A DNA stretch of 34,096 bases from Hungateiclostridiaceae bacterium UBA1305 (lineage in GTDB: Bacteria; Bacillota; Clostridia; Acetivibrionales; DTU013): contig DBTX01000014.1 of NCBI GenBank assembly GCA_002307275.1, positions 1-34,096 of the forward strand, written 5' to 3'. A program made the translations under genes and the position numbers. The notes beneath the pieces were generated by a model that was not told the origin of the DNA, searched no databases, and saw only the letters and a program-made list of their open reading frames with translations. Shown here piece after piece: positions 1-6,676 of this stretch (position 1 is the first letter of the stretch; each line of letters starts with the position of its first letter).

Positions 1-60
1 TATTACATAGTATGTAATACATTTTATCATAAAAAGTGGATAAAAGCAATGCTTTTATCC
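1..60. repeat. Two inverted repeats at window start
   Basis: Bases 1-19 form a perfect 9-bp palindrome around a single G. Bases 38-60 form a perfect 10-bp stem (GGATAAAAGC / GCTTTTATCC) with a 3-base loop. Neither is followed on the + strand by a clean T-tract. They may be the tail or terminator of a gene lying left of the window, but this cannot be settled here. Confidence 0.4.
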
Positions 61-121
61 ATTGTCAATAGGTTTTATTCGGAAATCGATGCGTTTATCC
101 TATATAATCGGTATCAGCAGG

Positions 122-150
122 TTGCAATAAAAGAATGATTCATATATAAT
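122..150 (+). promoter_or_regulatory. Sigma-A-type promoter of the cobalamin operon
   Basis: TTGCAA at 122-127 and a perfect TATAAT at 145-150 are separated by 17 bases. Transcription would start near 157, just upstream of the cobalamin riboswitch, which fits the expected layout of a riboswitch-controlled operon. Confidence 0.7.
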
Positions 151-169
151 AACAGCGTAAATCGAATAG

Positions 170-296
170 ATTAAAGTTTGGAAGATGGGTGAGAATCCCA
201 CACTGTCCCGCAACTGTATTAGCGGAGCACAAGCAATAATGCCACTGGGAAACTGGGAAGGCTGCATTGTGCGATGAGGCTTAAGTCAGGATACAA
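170..296 (+). promoter_or_regulatory. Cobalamin (B12) riboswitch
   Basis: The conserved core elements occur in order: GGGTGAGAATCCCACAC near 186, CTGTCCCGCAACTGT near 202, GCCACTG near 241, GGGAAGG near 255 and the B12-box-like AAGTCAGGATAC near 283. This is the usual adenosyl/methyl-cobalamin aptamer. It lies between a promoter (122-150) and an intrinsic terminator (372-412), so control is probably by transcription termination when B12 is bound. The downstream genes are B12 transport remnants and B12 biosynthesis genes, the classic targets. The boundaries are approximate. Confidence 0.93.
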
Positions 297-371
297 CATT
301 GATTTACAAAACGCATTTCCTTACGATGGATGGGGGAGGTTTTATCAGGGATTTTGTGATTGTGCCCTTTT

Positions 372-412
372 ATTACACTTATCTGGTCGTAAGATAAGTG
401 TAATTTTATTTT
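372..412 (+). terminator. Intrinsic terminator, riboswitch expression platform
   Basis: A perfect 13-bp stem (ATTACACTTATCT / AGATAAGTGTAAT) with a 7-base loop runs into TTTTATTTT. It sits about 75 bases after the B12 box and just before the first ribosome binding site at about 413-420. That is the expected position for the off-switch of the upstream riboswitch. Confidence 0.85.
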
Positions 413-425
413 AAGGAGAGGACAC

Positions 426-542
426 ATGAAGAAACTCTTACCACTTATCTTATGCATTGCCATTCTATTATCTCTTGCAGCCTGTGAAGGAAAGAAGCTC
501 CAGGATTCATCGCATCCGACGGACATATTGCAAAAACGATGA
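426..542 (+). pseudogene. 5' stub of a B12/iron-siderophore-type binding lipoprotein (btuF-like)
   Basis: An AAGGAGAGG ribosome binding site at 413-421 precedes an ATG at 426. The reading frame encodes 38 residues. It starts as a textbook lipoprotein signal peptide: KK, a hydrophobic run, then the lipobox LAAC with the lipid-modified Cys near residue 20. It loses any solute-binding protein character about four residues later and stops at 540-542. Being the first gene after a cobalamin riboswitch, it is most simply the remaining 5' end of a BtuF-type substrate-binding gene whose body is deleted. The assignment rests on position and signal peptide only. It could still express a tiny lipopeptide. 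Confidence 0.6.
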
Positions 543-826
543 ATATTCCGGTTGTTGCAGCAGATGCGTATGTCCCGGTAAGCGAAGAGGATCTTTCTGC
601 CGCATATGCTTTGGCCAGGGACTATAAATATATTCTTTTAAGCAGATTTCACTGCTGTGAGCTGAACCGGAAGAACCTGGAGCTGGCCAGGATGCTTGAA
701 AATTCAGGGAAAGAGGTTATTCACACGGATAAAGCAGATATGAGGACGACCATATCCTTGATAACCTCCGAAATAACCTCCGGACTACAGTCTATAGGAA
801 AGGCAGGTGAAAAAAGTGGAAGATAG
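488..826 (+). pseudogene. 3' remnant of a cobalamin ABC transporter ATPase (btuD-like C-terminal extension)
   Basis: The frame is open from 488 (after a TGA at 485) to the TAG at 824-826. An ATG at 539 could initiate about 95 residues. The translated text (GFIASDGHIAKTMNIPVV, then A-DAYVPVSEEDL, then a stretch ending NLELARMLENSGKEV) resembles the extra domain found at the C-terminus of many clostridial BtuD/FecE-type ATPases. There a segment with the pattern 'xGVL..D.D...A..LGIPVV...PF.PIS' is followed by 'NL.NLE.A....GK.V'. This likeness is from memory, not a search. No Walker motifs are present. The frame lies one base away from that of the lipoprotein stub, so this is an out-of-frame deletion joint near 488-503. 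Its end overlaps the cbiA start, preserving translational coupling. Confidence 0.5.
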
Positions 827-2390
827 TATCGGGACAGAAAGTATTAATAGTAGAAGCAGCAATATTAAAAGCAGCAATAGCAAAAGCGGCAATAGCAAAA
901 GCAGCAATTGTAAAAGCAGCAATTGTAAAAGCAGCAATAGTAAAAGCAGCAATAGTAAAAGCAACAATAGCAGAAGCAGCAATAGCACAAGCAGCAGCTT
1001 CAGCCGGATCATGATCGCAGGGACAGGCAGTGGGTGCGGCAAAACCACCATTACCTGTGGAATCCTTAAGGCTCTGATGAATAAAGGCTTAAGGACAGCA
1101 TCCTTTAAATGCGGACCTGATTATATAGATCCGATGTTTCACTCTGAAATAACAGGGACAAAATCCCGTAACCTGGATATGTTTTTGTGTGGAGAAAATA
1201 TTGTAAAGCAACTCTTTGCGGAAAACAGCGAAGATACCGATATATCTGTAGTTGAAGGAGTAATGGGTTTTTATGATGGCTTGGGTGTAAATACGGTCGA
1301 TTACTCCTCCAATGATCTTTCAAACAAAACAGGGACCCCTGTCATACTGGTTGTGAACTGCCATGGCATGTCACTGTCTGTGGCGGCCTCCATAAAAGGT
1401 TTTCTTGAGTTTTCAGAAAATAATATTAGGGGGGTATTGCTAAATGGCACAAATCCGGGCATGTTTCCTATGTACAAAGAGCTTATTGAAAAACATAATG
1501 GAACAAAAGTGCTTGGCTTTATGCCCCACCTGCCCGAAGCTTCCATTGAGAGCAGGCATCTGGGGCTGGTTACAGCTCAGGAGATAGATGAATTAAAGGG
1601 AAAGATCGCCATTTTGGCGGAAAATGCCGCCCGGTACATTGATCTGGATGCACTGGTAGAGATAGCGTCTTCTGCTCCTGCTCTTCAATATGAAATGACA
1701 GTTCTGGAGAAATCCAACTGTGTGGTAAATAATGTGAAAGCCACAAAAATAGCGATTGCAAGGGATAAGGCATTTTGCTTTTACTATGAAGACAGCATAG
1801 AACTGCTTCGCAAACTTGGCGCCGAAATAGTACCATTTTCCCCTCTTACCGATGACTCTTTGCCGGAAGACATCGACGGAATCATCCTTGGAGGCGGCTA
1901 TCCTGAATTGTATTGCGAAAAATTATCCGCGAACAGCTCAATGCGAAAAAGCATTAAGGCTGCAATAGAGAAAAAAGTTCCAGTGTATGCCGAGTGTGGA
2001 GGCTTTATGTATCTGGGTGCATCGATAGAAGGGCACAAAATGGTAAATGCGATAAAGACCAACAGCGTCCTGACCGACAGACTTCAAAATTTTGGGTATG
2101 CCAGGCTTACAGCCGACAGAGATAACCTTTTATGTAAAAAGGGTGAGCGTATTTATGCGCATGAGTTTCACTATTCAAAAAGTGATTTCGATGGCGATGC
2201 TTTTACTTCAATAAAAATATCTTCCGGAAAACAACATTCCTGCATCTTTGCTGACGAAAACATGTTTGCCGGTTATCCGCATCTGCACCTGTGGGGAAAT
2301 GTGAGGTTTGCGGAGGCATTTGTCAACAGGTGCTCGGGGTACAGAGCCCGGAAGTATGATGGAACAGGAGGTACAAAACAGAACGTATGA
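807..2390 (+). CDS. cbiA: Cobyrinate a,c-diamide synthase
   Basis: This enzyme performs glutamine- and ATP-dependent amidation of the a and c side chains of (cobalt-)cobyrinate in the cytoplasm. The sequence shows a P-loop GTGSGCGKTT at residues 72-81 and a GDPDYIDP-like region. The C-terminal type-1-like glutamine amidotransferase domain has GGGYPELY, the nucleophile in AECGGFMYLG, and the terminal HLHLWGN. Residues 1-68 are an extension absent from the family, built of repeats of the SSNSK type. The ORF opens at GTG 807, but GTG 816, five bases after AGGTGA, is an equally good start. The gene overlaps the transporter remnant by 20 bases and cbiB by 4 (ATGA), so it is in the B12-riboswitch operon. 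At 527 residues it is longer than the usual roughly 450-460 because of the extension. Confidence 0.95.
   Translation: MKKVEDSIGTESINSRSSNIKSSNSKSGNSKSSNCKSSNCKSSNSKSSNSKSNNSRSSNSTSSSFSRIMIAGTGSGCGKTTITCGILKALMNKGLRTASFKCGPDYIDPMFHSEITGTKSRNLDMFLCGENIVKQLFAENSEDTDISVVEGVMGFYDGLGVNTVDYSSNDLSNKTGTPVILVVNCHGMSLSVAASIKGFLEFSENNIRGVLLNGTNPGMFPMYKELIEKHNGTKVLGFMPHLPEASIESRHLGLVTAQEIDELKGKIAILAENAARYIDLDALVEIASSAPALQYEMTVLEKSNCVVNNVKATKIAIARDKAFCFYYEDSIELLRKLGAEIVPFSPLTDDSLPEDIDGIILGGGYPELYCEKLSANSSMRKSIKAAIEKKVPVYAECGGFMYLGASIEGHKMVNAIKTNSVLTDRLQNFGYARLTADRDNLLCKKGERIYAHEFHYSKSDFDGDAFTSIKISSGKQHSCIFADENMFAGYPHLHLWGNVRFAEAFVNRCSGYRARKYDGTGGTKQNV
855..989 (+). repeat. 15-bp in-frame tandem repeat in cbiA (9 copies)
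   Basis: Nine consecutive 15-base units of the type AGC AGC AAT AGY AAA encode SSN(S/C/I)K repeats (last two units end in Arg and Thr). Units start at 855, 870, 885, 900, 915, 930, 945, 960 and 975. Copies 4 and 5 are identical, as are copies 6 and 7, pointing to recent slippage or unequal crossover. The unit length is a multiple of three, so copy number changes do not break cbiA. Confidence 0.95.
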
Positions 2391-3328
2391 CTATTCTGAT
2401 TGTTCTGATCATGGGTTTTCTGCTGGATATGCTGTTCGGTGACCCTCGTTTCTTGCCTCATCCCATTTGTTTGATCGGCAGCGGTATATCAAAGGGAGAA
2501 AAAATCTTCCGGAAAATGAAGAATGAATTCATTGGAGGAACGTTGCTAAGTATAGCCATTATTTCTCTCAGCTTTGCCATTCCATTTTTTCTTCTAAGAC
2601 TACTCGAAAGCATTAACTTCTATCTCGGGCTCATAGTGCAGATATTCCTGGGATATCAGATTTTTGCCGCAAAATCCTTAAAAACAGAGAGTATGAAGGT
2701 TTACTATCCGTTAATAGATGGAGATCTGCCTCTTGCAAGAAAGAACCTTTCGTATATTGTAGGACGCGATACTGAAAATCTGGATGGCATACAGATCGCA
2801 AAGGCTGCAGTGGAAACCGTTGCCGAGAATACTACCGACGGAGTCGTTGCACCTATGATTTTTATGGCACTTGGTGGTGTTCCCCTGGCTTTGATGTATA
2901 AAGCGATCAATACACTTGACTCCATGATAGGGTATCGCAATGAGAAATACCTCTATTTCGGCAAATTTGCAGCCAGGCTCGACGATGCGGCCAATTTTAT
3001 ACCGGCCAGGGTATCGGCTGTTTTTATGATCGCTTCTGCTTTTCTATTAAGGCTCGATGCCCGAAATGCCGTAAAAATCTTTCTCCGTGACCGTTTTAAC
3101 CATAAAAGTCCCAATAGCGCACAGACAGAATCCGTATGTGCCGGGGCTCTGAATATTCAGCTCGCCGGAGATGCCAGCTACTTCGGACAGCTTTACCGAA
3201 AGCCGACGATAGGAGATCACAATCGTGAAATTGTACCGGAGGATATTAAACTTGCCAACAAACTCATGTATGGCACAGCAATCATTGGACTCATTGCTGT
3301 TTGCCTGTTGAGATTACTGATGATATAG
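2387..3328 (+). CDS. cbiB: Adenosylcobinamide-phosphate synthase
   Basis: This membrane enzyme attaches (R)-1-amino-2-propanol (phosphate) to adenosylcobyric acid. The product is 313 residues, the usual length, and is hydrophobic with several transmembrane stretches. It opens with the family signature around LLDMLFGDPRFLPHPI. Other family motifs are IVGRDTENLD, VETVAENTTDGVVAP, NTLDSMIGY and AGDASYFGQLY. The start ATG overlaps the cbiA stop (ATGA), so translation is coupled. Downstream cobD supplies the aminopropanol phosphate arm used by this enzyme. Confidence 0.95.
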   Translation: MTILIVLIMGFLLDMLFGDPRFLPHPICLIGSGISKGEKIFRKMKNEFIGGTLLSIAIISLSFAIPFFLLRLLESINFYLGLIVQIFLGYQIFAAKSLKTESMKVYYPLIDGDLPLARKNLSYIVGRDTENLDGIQIAKAAVETVAENTTDGVVAPMIFMALGGVPLALMYKAINTLDSMIGYRNEKYLYFGKFAARLDDAANFIPARVSAVFMIASAFLLRLDARNAVKIFLRDRFNHKSPNSAQTESVCAGALNIQLAGDASYFGQLYRKPTIGDHNREIVPEDIKLANKLMYGTAIIGLIAVCLLRLLMI

Positions 3329-3336
3329 GGGTGTGG

Positions 3337-4629
3337 ATGTTGAACATGGATCAGGACAAAAAAAACGGCATCATTTCAGGAACATGCGGTAAAGACAGCG
3401 TGGTTGAAAAGACATGCGGTAAAGGCAGTGTGATCGGAAAAACATGTGGTAAAAGCAGTGCGATCGAAAAAATATACGGTAAGAGCAGCGTGACCGGAAA
3501 AACATGCGGTAAGGGCAGCGCGATTGAAAAAACATGTGGTGATGAGTGGCTGCGCGGCATAATACCGGCTCATGGCGGGGATATTTATTCCTATGCACAG
3601 AGATACGGCTCAACCCCTTTGGATTTTTCAGTGAATACAAATCCGCTGGGCCTGCCCAAAGGAGTTGCAGCGGCGATCAGGGCAATGTCCCGGGAACACT
3701 GTGCTTACCCGGATATATACTGCAGGGGGCTTTGCAATGAAATAAGCAAACTCGAGCAGGTCCGGAAGGAGTATGTTTTTTGCGGCAATGGCGCTGCAGA
3801 TATCATTTTCCGCATTGCTTACGGCCTTGCGCCAAAACGGGCACTCCTCACAGCGCCTGCCTTCTCGGAGTATGAGAAAGCTCTGCGGAAAGTCGGTTGT
3901 GCCGTGGATTACTACAAATTGAGCGATGAGAATGACTTTAAAATGGATGCCGGTTTCATTGAAAAGATTCGAAACCATGACATTATATTCCTCTGCAATC
4001 CCAATAACCCTACGGGACGGGTTACGGAGAAGGCTTTATTGCTGGAAATTCTCCGGGAATGCAGGGACAGCGGATGCATTTTAGTACTTGATGAATGTTT
4101 TATCGAATTTTTGGAGCAACCGGAGCAATTTACGCTAAAAAATGAAATTGAAAGCTTTCCAAACTTAATTATATTAAAGGCCTTTACAAAAACCTATGCG
4201 ATGGCAGGTCTGCGTCTGGGGTATTGCATGACATCCAACACAGACTGTCTTGAAAAGCTCGCGGAGGCGGGTCAGCCGTGGGCCGTTTCTACTGTTGCTC
4301 AGACGGCCGGGATAGCTGCATTGAAAGAATCGGAGTACCTCTGTAAAACAAGAGAAATCATCACAAGGGAAAGGGAATACCTGGGGAAAGCGCTGAAGAA
4401 AGCCGGGATGAAGGTTTTCAGTTCTTATGCGAACTTTATTCTGTTTTATGCGGACGGGGAGCCGGAGCTGTACAGCAGCCTTTTGGAGCAGGGTATTCTC
4501 ATACGCGACTGCGATAATTATATCGGGCTGTCAAAGGGCTATTACAGGATTGCTGTAAAAAACCATAGCTGTAATAGAAAGTTAGTCCGGGCATTAAAAG
4601 CAATAAGGAGAGTAAAAATCAATGACTAA
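3337..4629 (+). CDS. cobD: Threonine-phosphate decarboxylase
   Basis: This PLP enzyme makes (R)-1-amino-2-propanol O-2-phosphate from L-threonine O-3-phosphate for the nucleotide loop arm of B12. Type I aminotransferase-fold motifs are clear: FSVNTNPLGLP near the start of the core, CNPNNPTGR, VLDECFIEF (PLP-ring Asp) and KAFTKTYAMAGLRLGY with the Schiff-base Lys. The core is preceded by about 75 extra residues, mostly TCGKxS-type repeats. The longest open frame begins at TTG 3301 inside cbiB. I prefer ATG 3337, close behind AGGGGTG; TTG 3340 and ATG 3346 are also possible. From 3337 it is 430 residues against a usual roughly 360. It overlaps cobQ by 8 bases. Confidence 0.93.
   Translation: MLNMDQDKKNGIISGTCGKDSVVEKTCGKGSVIGKTCGKSSAIEKIYGKSSVTGKTCGKGSAIEKTCGDEWLRGIIPAHGGDIYSYAQRYGSTPLDFSVNTNPLGLPKGVAAAIRAMSREHCAYPDIYCRGLCNEISKLEQVRKEYVFCGNGAADIIFRIAYGLAPKRALLTAPAFSEYEKALRKVGCAVDYYKLSDENDFKMDAGFIEKIRNHDIIFLCNPNNPTGRVTEKALLLEILRECRDSGCILVLDECFIEFLEQPEQFTLKNEIESFPNLIILKAFTKTYAMAGLRLGYCMTSNTDCLEKLAEAGQPWAVSTVAQTAGIAALKESEYLCKTREIITREREYLGKALKKAGMKVFSSYANFILFYADGEPELYSSLLEQGILIRDCDNYIGLSKGYYRIAVKNHSCNRKLVRALKAIRRVKIND
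3382..3540 (+). repeat. 30-bp in-frame tandem repeat in cobD (5.3 copies)
   Basis: Units of 30 bases start at 3382, 3412, 3442, 3472 and 3502, with a 9-base partial copy from 3532. Each begins ACATGYGGT (fourth unit ATATACGGT) and encodes T-C-G-K-(D/G/S)-S-(V/A)-x-(E/G)-K. The copies differ by several bases each, so the array is older than the cbiA one. It adds a Cys/Gly/Lys/Ser-rich segment before the catalytic core. Repeat periodicity also keeps three antisense frames open, which should not be read as genes. Confidence 0.95.
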
Positions 4630-6133
4630 ATCAATCATGATTCAAGGTACTACATCAAATGCAGGGAAAAGTATTATTACTGCGGGGCTTTGTCGGATTT
4701 TTGTCCAGGATGGATATCGGGTCGCCCCCTTCAAATCGCAAAACATGGCGTTGAATTCCTATATCACTGATGACGGCCTTGAAATGGGGCGGGCGCAGGT
4801 AGTACAGGCAGAAGCAGCCCGCAAGTCCCCTGATGTCAGAATGAACCCCATCCTTTTAAAGCCAACCAGCAACAAAAGCTCACAGGTCATTGTAAATGGC
4901 GAGGTATTGGGGAATATGTCCGCGATGGAGTATTTCAACTATAAAACAACGTTGATACCTCATATCATGAAGGCCTTCAACAGCCTTGCACAGGAGAATG
5001 ACATCATTGTGCTGGAGGGCGCCGGCAGCCCCGCCGAGATTAACTTAAAACAGCAGGATATCGTAAATATGGGTATGGCCAGACTGGCAGGCGCGCCGGT
5101 ACTTATAGCGGGTGACATTGACCTGGGGGGAGTTTTCGCTTCACTTTACGGAACTTATATGCTTCAGGATGAAGAGGAAAAGAAATACATCAAAGGCGTT
5201 ATTATCAACAAATTCCGCGGCGATGTGAAAATACTTGAACCGGGGCTTGAAATGCTTGAGAATTTGATTCATGTACCGACGATTGGTGTTGTGCCCTATA
5301 TGCAGCTTCAGATCGATGAGGAAGACAGCCTTTCTGAACGCCTTTCAAATAGTAGTGTACAAGGTGTCAATATCGATATTGCCGTGATAAAGCTGCCGCG
5401 GATTTCAAATTTTACGGATTTTAACGCCTTTGATTATATGAACGGAGCGGCAGTGAGATATGTATCCCGTGCAGCTCAATTGAAAAATCCGGATTTGATT
5501 ATTTTACCGGGCACAAAAAACACGCTGGATGATTTGAAATGGCTTAGGGAAAGCGGGCTTGAAGCAGCTGTTTTGAAGTATGCCTCAGAGGGAAAACCTG
5601 TATTCGGTATTTGCGGAGGATATCAGATGCTTTGCAGGAAGCTGTGCGATCCGTGGAATGTGGAGCAGGGCGGTGAAATGGCCGGGTTGGGTTTGATCAA
5701 TGCCGAAACCGTATTTGAAAAGCAAAAAATCCGTACACGCGTAAACGGCCGGTTTGACAAACTTTCCGGAATTTTTGCCGGACTGAGCGGGAAAAGCTTT
5801 GAGGGCTATGAAATACATATGGGCATCACAACTTCTTCAGCGCCTCAAAACCATATATCGACTTTGACGACACCGGATGGCGGAACAAAAGTAGACGGTC
5901 TTTGTTGTAACAATGTTTACGGCAGCTATGTGCACGGCCTCTTTGACAATGAAGAGGTACTGAACGGGATCGCAAAGGCACTGATGGAAGGGAAAGGGCT
6001 TACCTATGATCAGGAGCAGTCTTTTGACGTAGCGGCACACAAGGAGAGAGAATATGACAAGCTTGCTGATACATTGCGAAAATCGCTTGATATGGATAAG
6101 GTCTACAGGATATTGGAAGAGGGGATGGAGTAA
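4622..6133 (+). CDS. cobQ: Cobyric acid synthase (glutamine-hydrolysing)
   Basis: This enzyme amidates the b, d, e and g side chains of adenosyl-cobyrinate a,c-diamide, using ATP and glutamine, to give adenosylcobyric acid. It is 503 residues, a normal length. The N-terminal dethiobiotin-synthetase-like ATPase domain has GTTSNAGKS (residues 9-17), FKSQNMALNS and VLEGAGSPAEINL. The C-terminal glutamine amidotransferase domain has the Cys in FGICGGYQML, GYEIHMG and GSYVHGLFDN. It follows an AAGGAG site inside the end of cobD and is the last intact B12 gene here. Its stop overlaps the cbiC stub start (TAATG). Also named cbiP. Confidence 0.96.
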   Translation: MTKSIMIQGTTSNAGKSIITAGLCRIFVQDGYRVAPFKSQNMALNSYITDDGLEMGRAQVVQAEAARKSPDVRMNPILLKPTSNKSSQVIVNGEVLGNMSAMEYFNYKTTLIPHIMKAFNSLAQENDIIVLEGAGSPAEINLKQQDIVNMGMARLAGAPVLIAGDIDLGGVFASLYGTYMLQDEEEKKYIKGVIINKFRGDVKILEPGLEMLENLIHVPTIGVVPYMQLQIDEEDSLSERLSNSSVQGVNIDIAVIKLPRISNFTDFNAFDYMNGAAVRYVSRAAQLKNPDLIILPGTKNTLDDLKWLRESGLEAAVLKYASEGKPVFGICGGYQMLCRKLCDPWNVEQGGEMAGLGLINAETVFEKQKIRTRVNGRFDKLSGIFAGLSGKSFEGYEIHMGITTSSAPQNHISTLTTPDGGTKVDGLCCNNVYGSYVHGLFDNEEVLNGIAKALMEGKGLTYDQEQSFDVAAHKEREYDKLADTLRKSLDMDKVYRILEEGME

Positions 6134-6222
6134 TGGAGAGGTTAAGACCCATGGAGATAGAAAAGCGGAGTTTTGAGATCATAACACAGGAACTGGATGA
6201 ACTTGAGCTTGATCACTCTTGA
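6133..6222 (+). pseudogene. 5' stub of cobalt-precorrin-8 methylmutase (cbiC/cobH)
   Basis: The ATG at 6133 overlaps the cobQ stop and opens a 29-codon frame with PMEIEKRSFEIITQELDE. This matches the conserved N-terminus of CbiC/CobH ('P..IE..SF.II..E'). CbiC is normally about 210 residues, and the frame stops at 6220-6222. Nothing in the next 450 bases in any frame looks like the rest of CbiC. It is therefore a truncated gene or deletion scar at the operon end. The family call is by motif recall on a short segment. Confidence 0.6.
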
Positions 6223-6676
6223 AATTGTGGTTTCAAAATGAACAGCTCCACCAGCTCCAAAATGAAAAGGGATGCTTGTCAATAGTGACAGGCGTCGTTT
6301 CATGTTTATCTCAATTGCATTAATATTCGTCAATAATGGATATCAGGTTATGGAATACGGTATAAAAGTGCTTTAGGCAGATCAATTGACATTTCACTTC
6401 TGAAGTAATCTAAGAAAAGATATTGAATAAATGATTTATTAAGGGTAGGATATCTTTGTGAAATCCAGATGTAATACATCATACAATATAGCATGATGAA
6501 AAGTTGGCGCAGGTAGAGGTTAAAAATAGACCGGTGTGGTATATATGTAATGTAAAAATGGCTTTCCAAAAATTGAAGTATTGAAAATTGAGAGAACCAT
6601 GTTAATAATAGAACTTAATAGGGGTCTGTTGCATCAGAGGTTTATATATCTGCGATTCAACCCTTTGGGAGGTCAT
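6223..6676. other. 454-base gap between B12 operon and AraC regulator
   Basis: No convincing gene is present on either strand. Apart from the hairpin at 6271-6296, the stretch is AT-rich. A TTGACA sits at 6386-6391 without a good -10 at the right distance. The frame of the downstream regulator is open from 6581, but no start before 6677 has a good ribosome binding site. The regulator promoter presumably lies here. Confidence 0.5.
6271..6296 (+). terminator. Hairpin after the cobalamin operon (weak terminator candidate)
   Basis: An 11-bp stem with two G-U pairs and an ATAG loop is centred at about 6283, between the cbiC stub and the regulator gene. The following bases are GTTTCATGTTT, a poor T-tract, so termination is plausible but not shown. 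Confidence 0.35.

Noticed and set aside
785..1051. Antisense open frame encoding a poly-leucine protein opposite cbiA
   Set aside because: It is a by-product of the 15-bp repeat in cbiA; no ribosome binding site and no family likeness.
3351..3640. Three overlapping antisense frames opposite the start of cobD
   Set aside because: The 30-bp repeat keeps all frames open; the sense strand has a full, well-supported gene.
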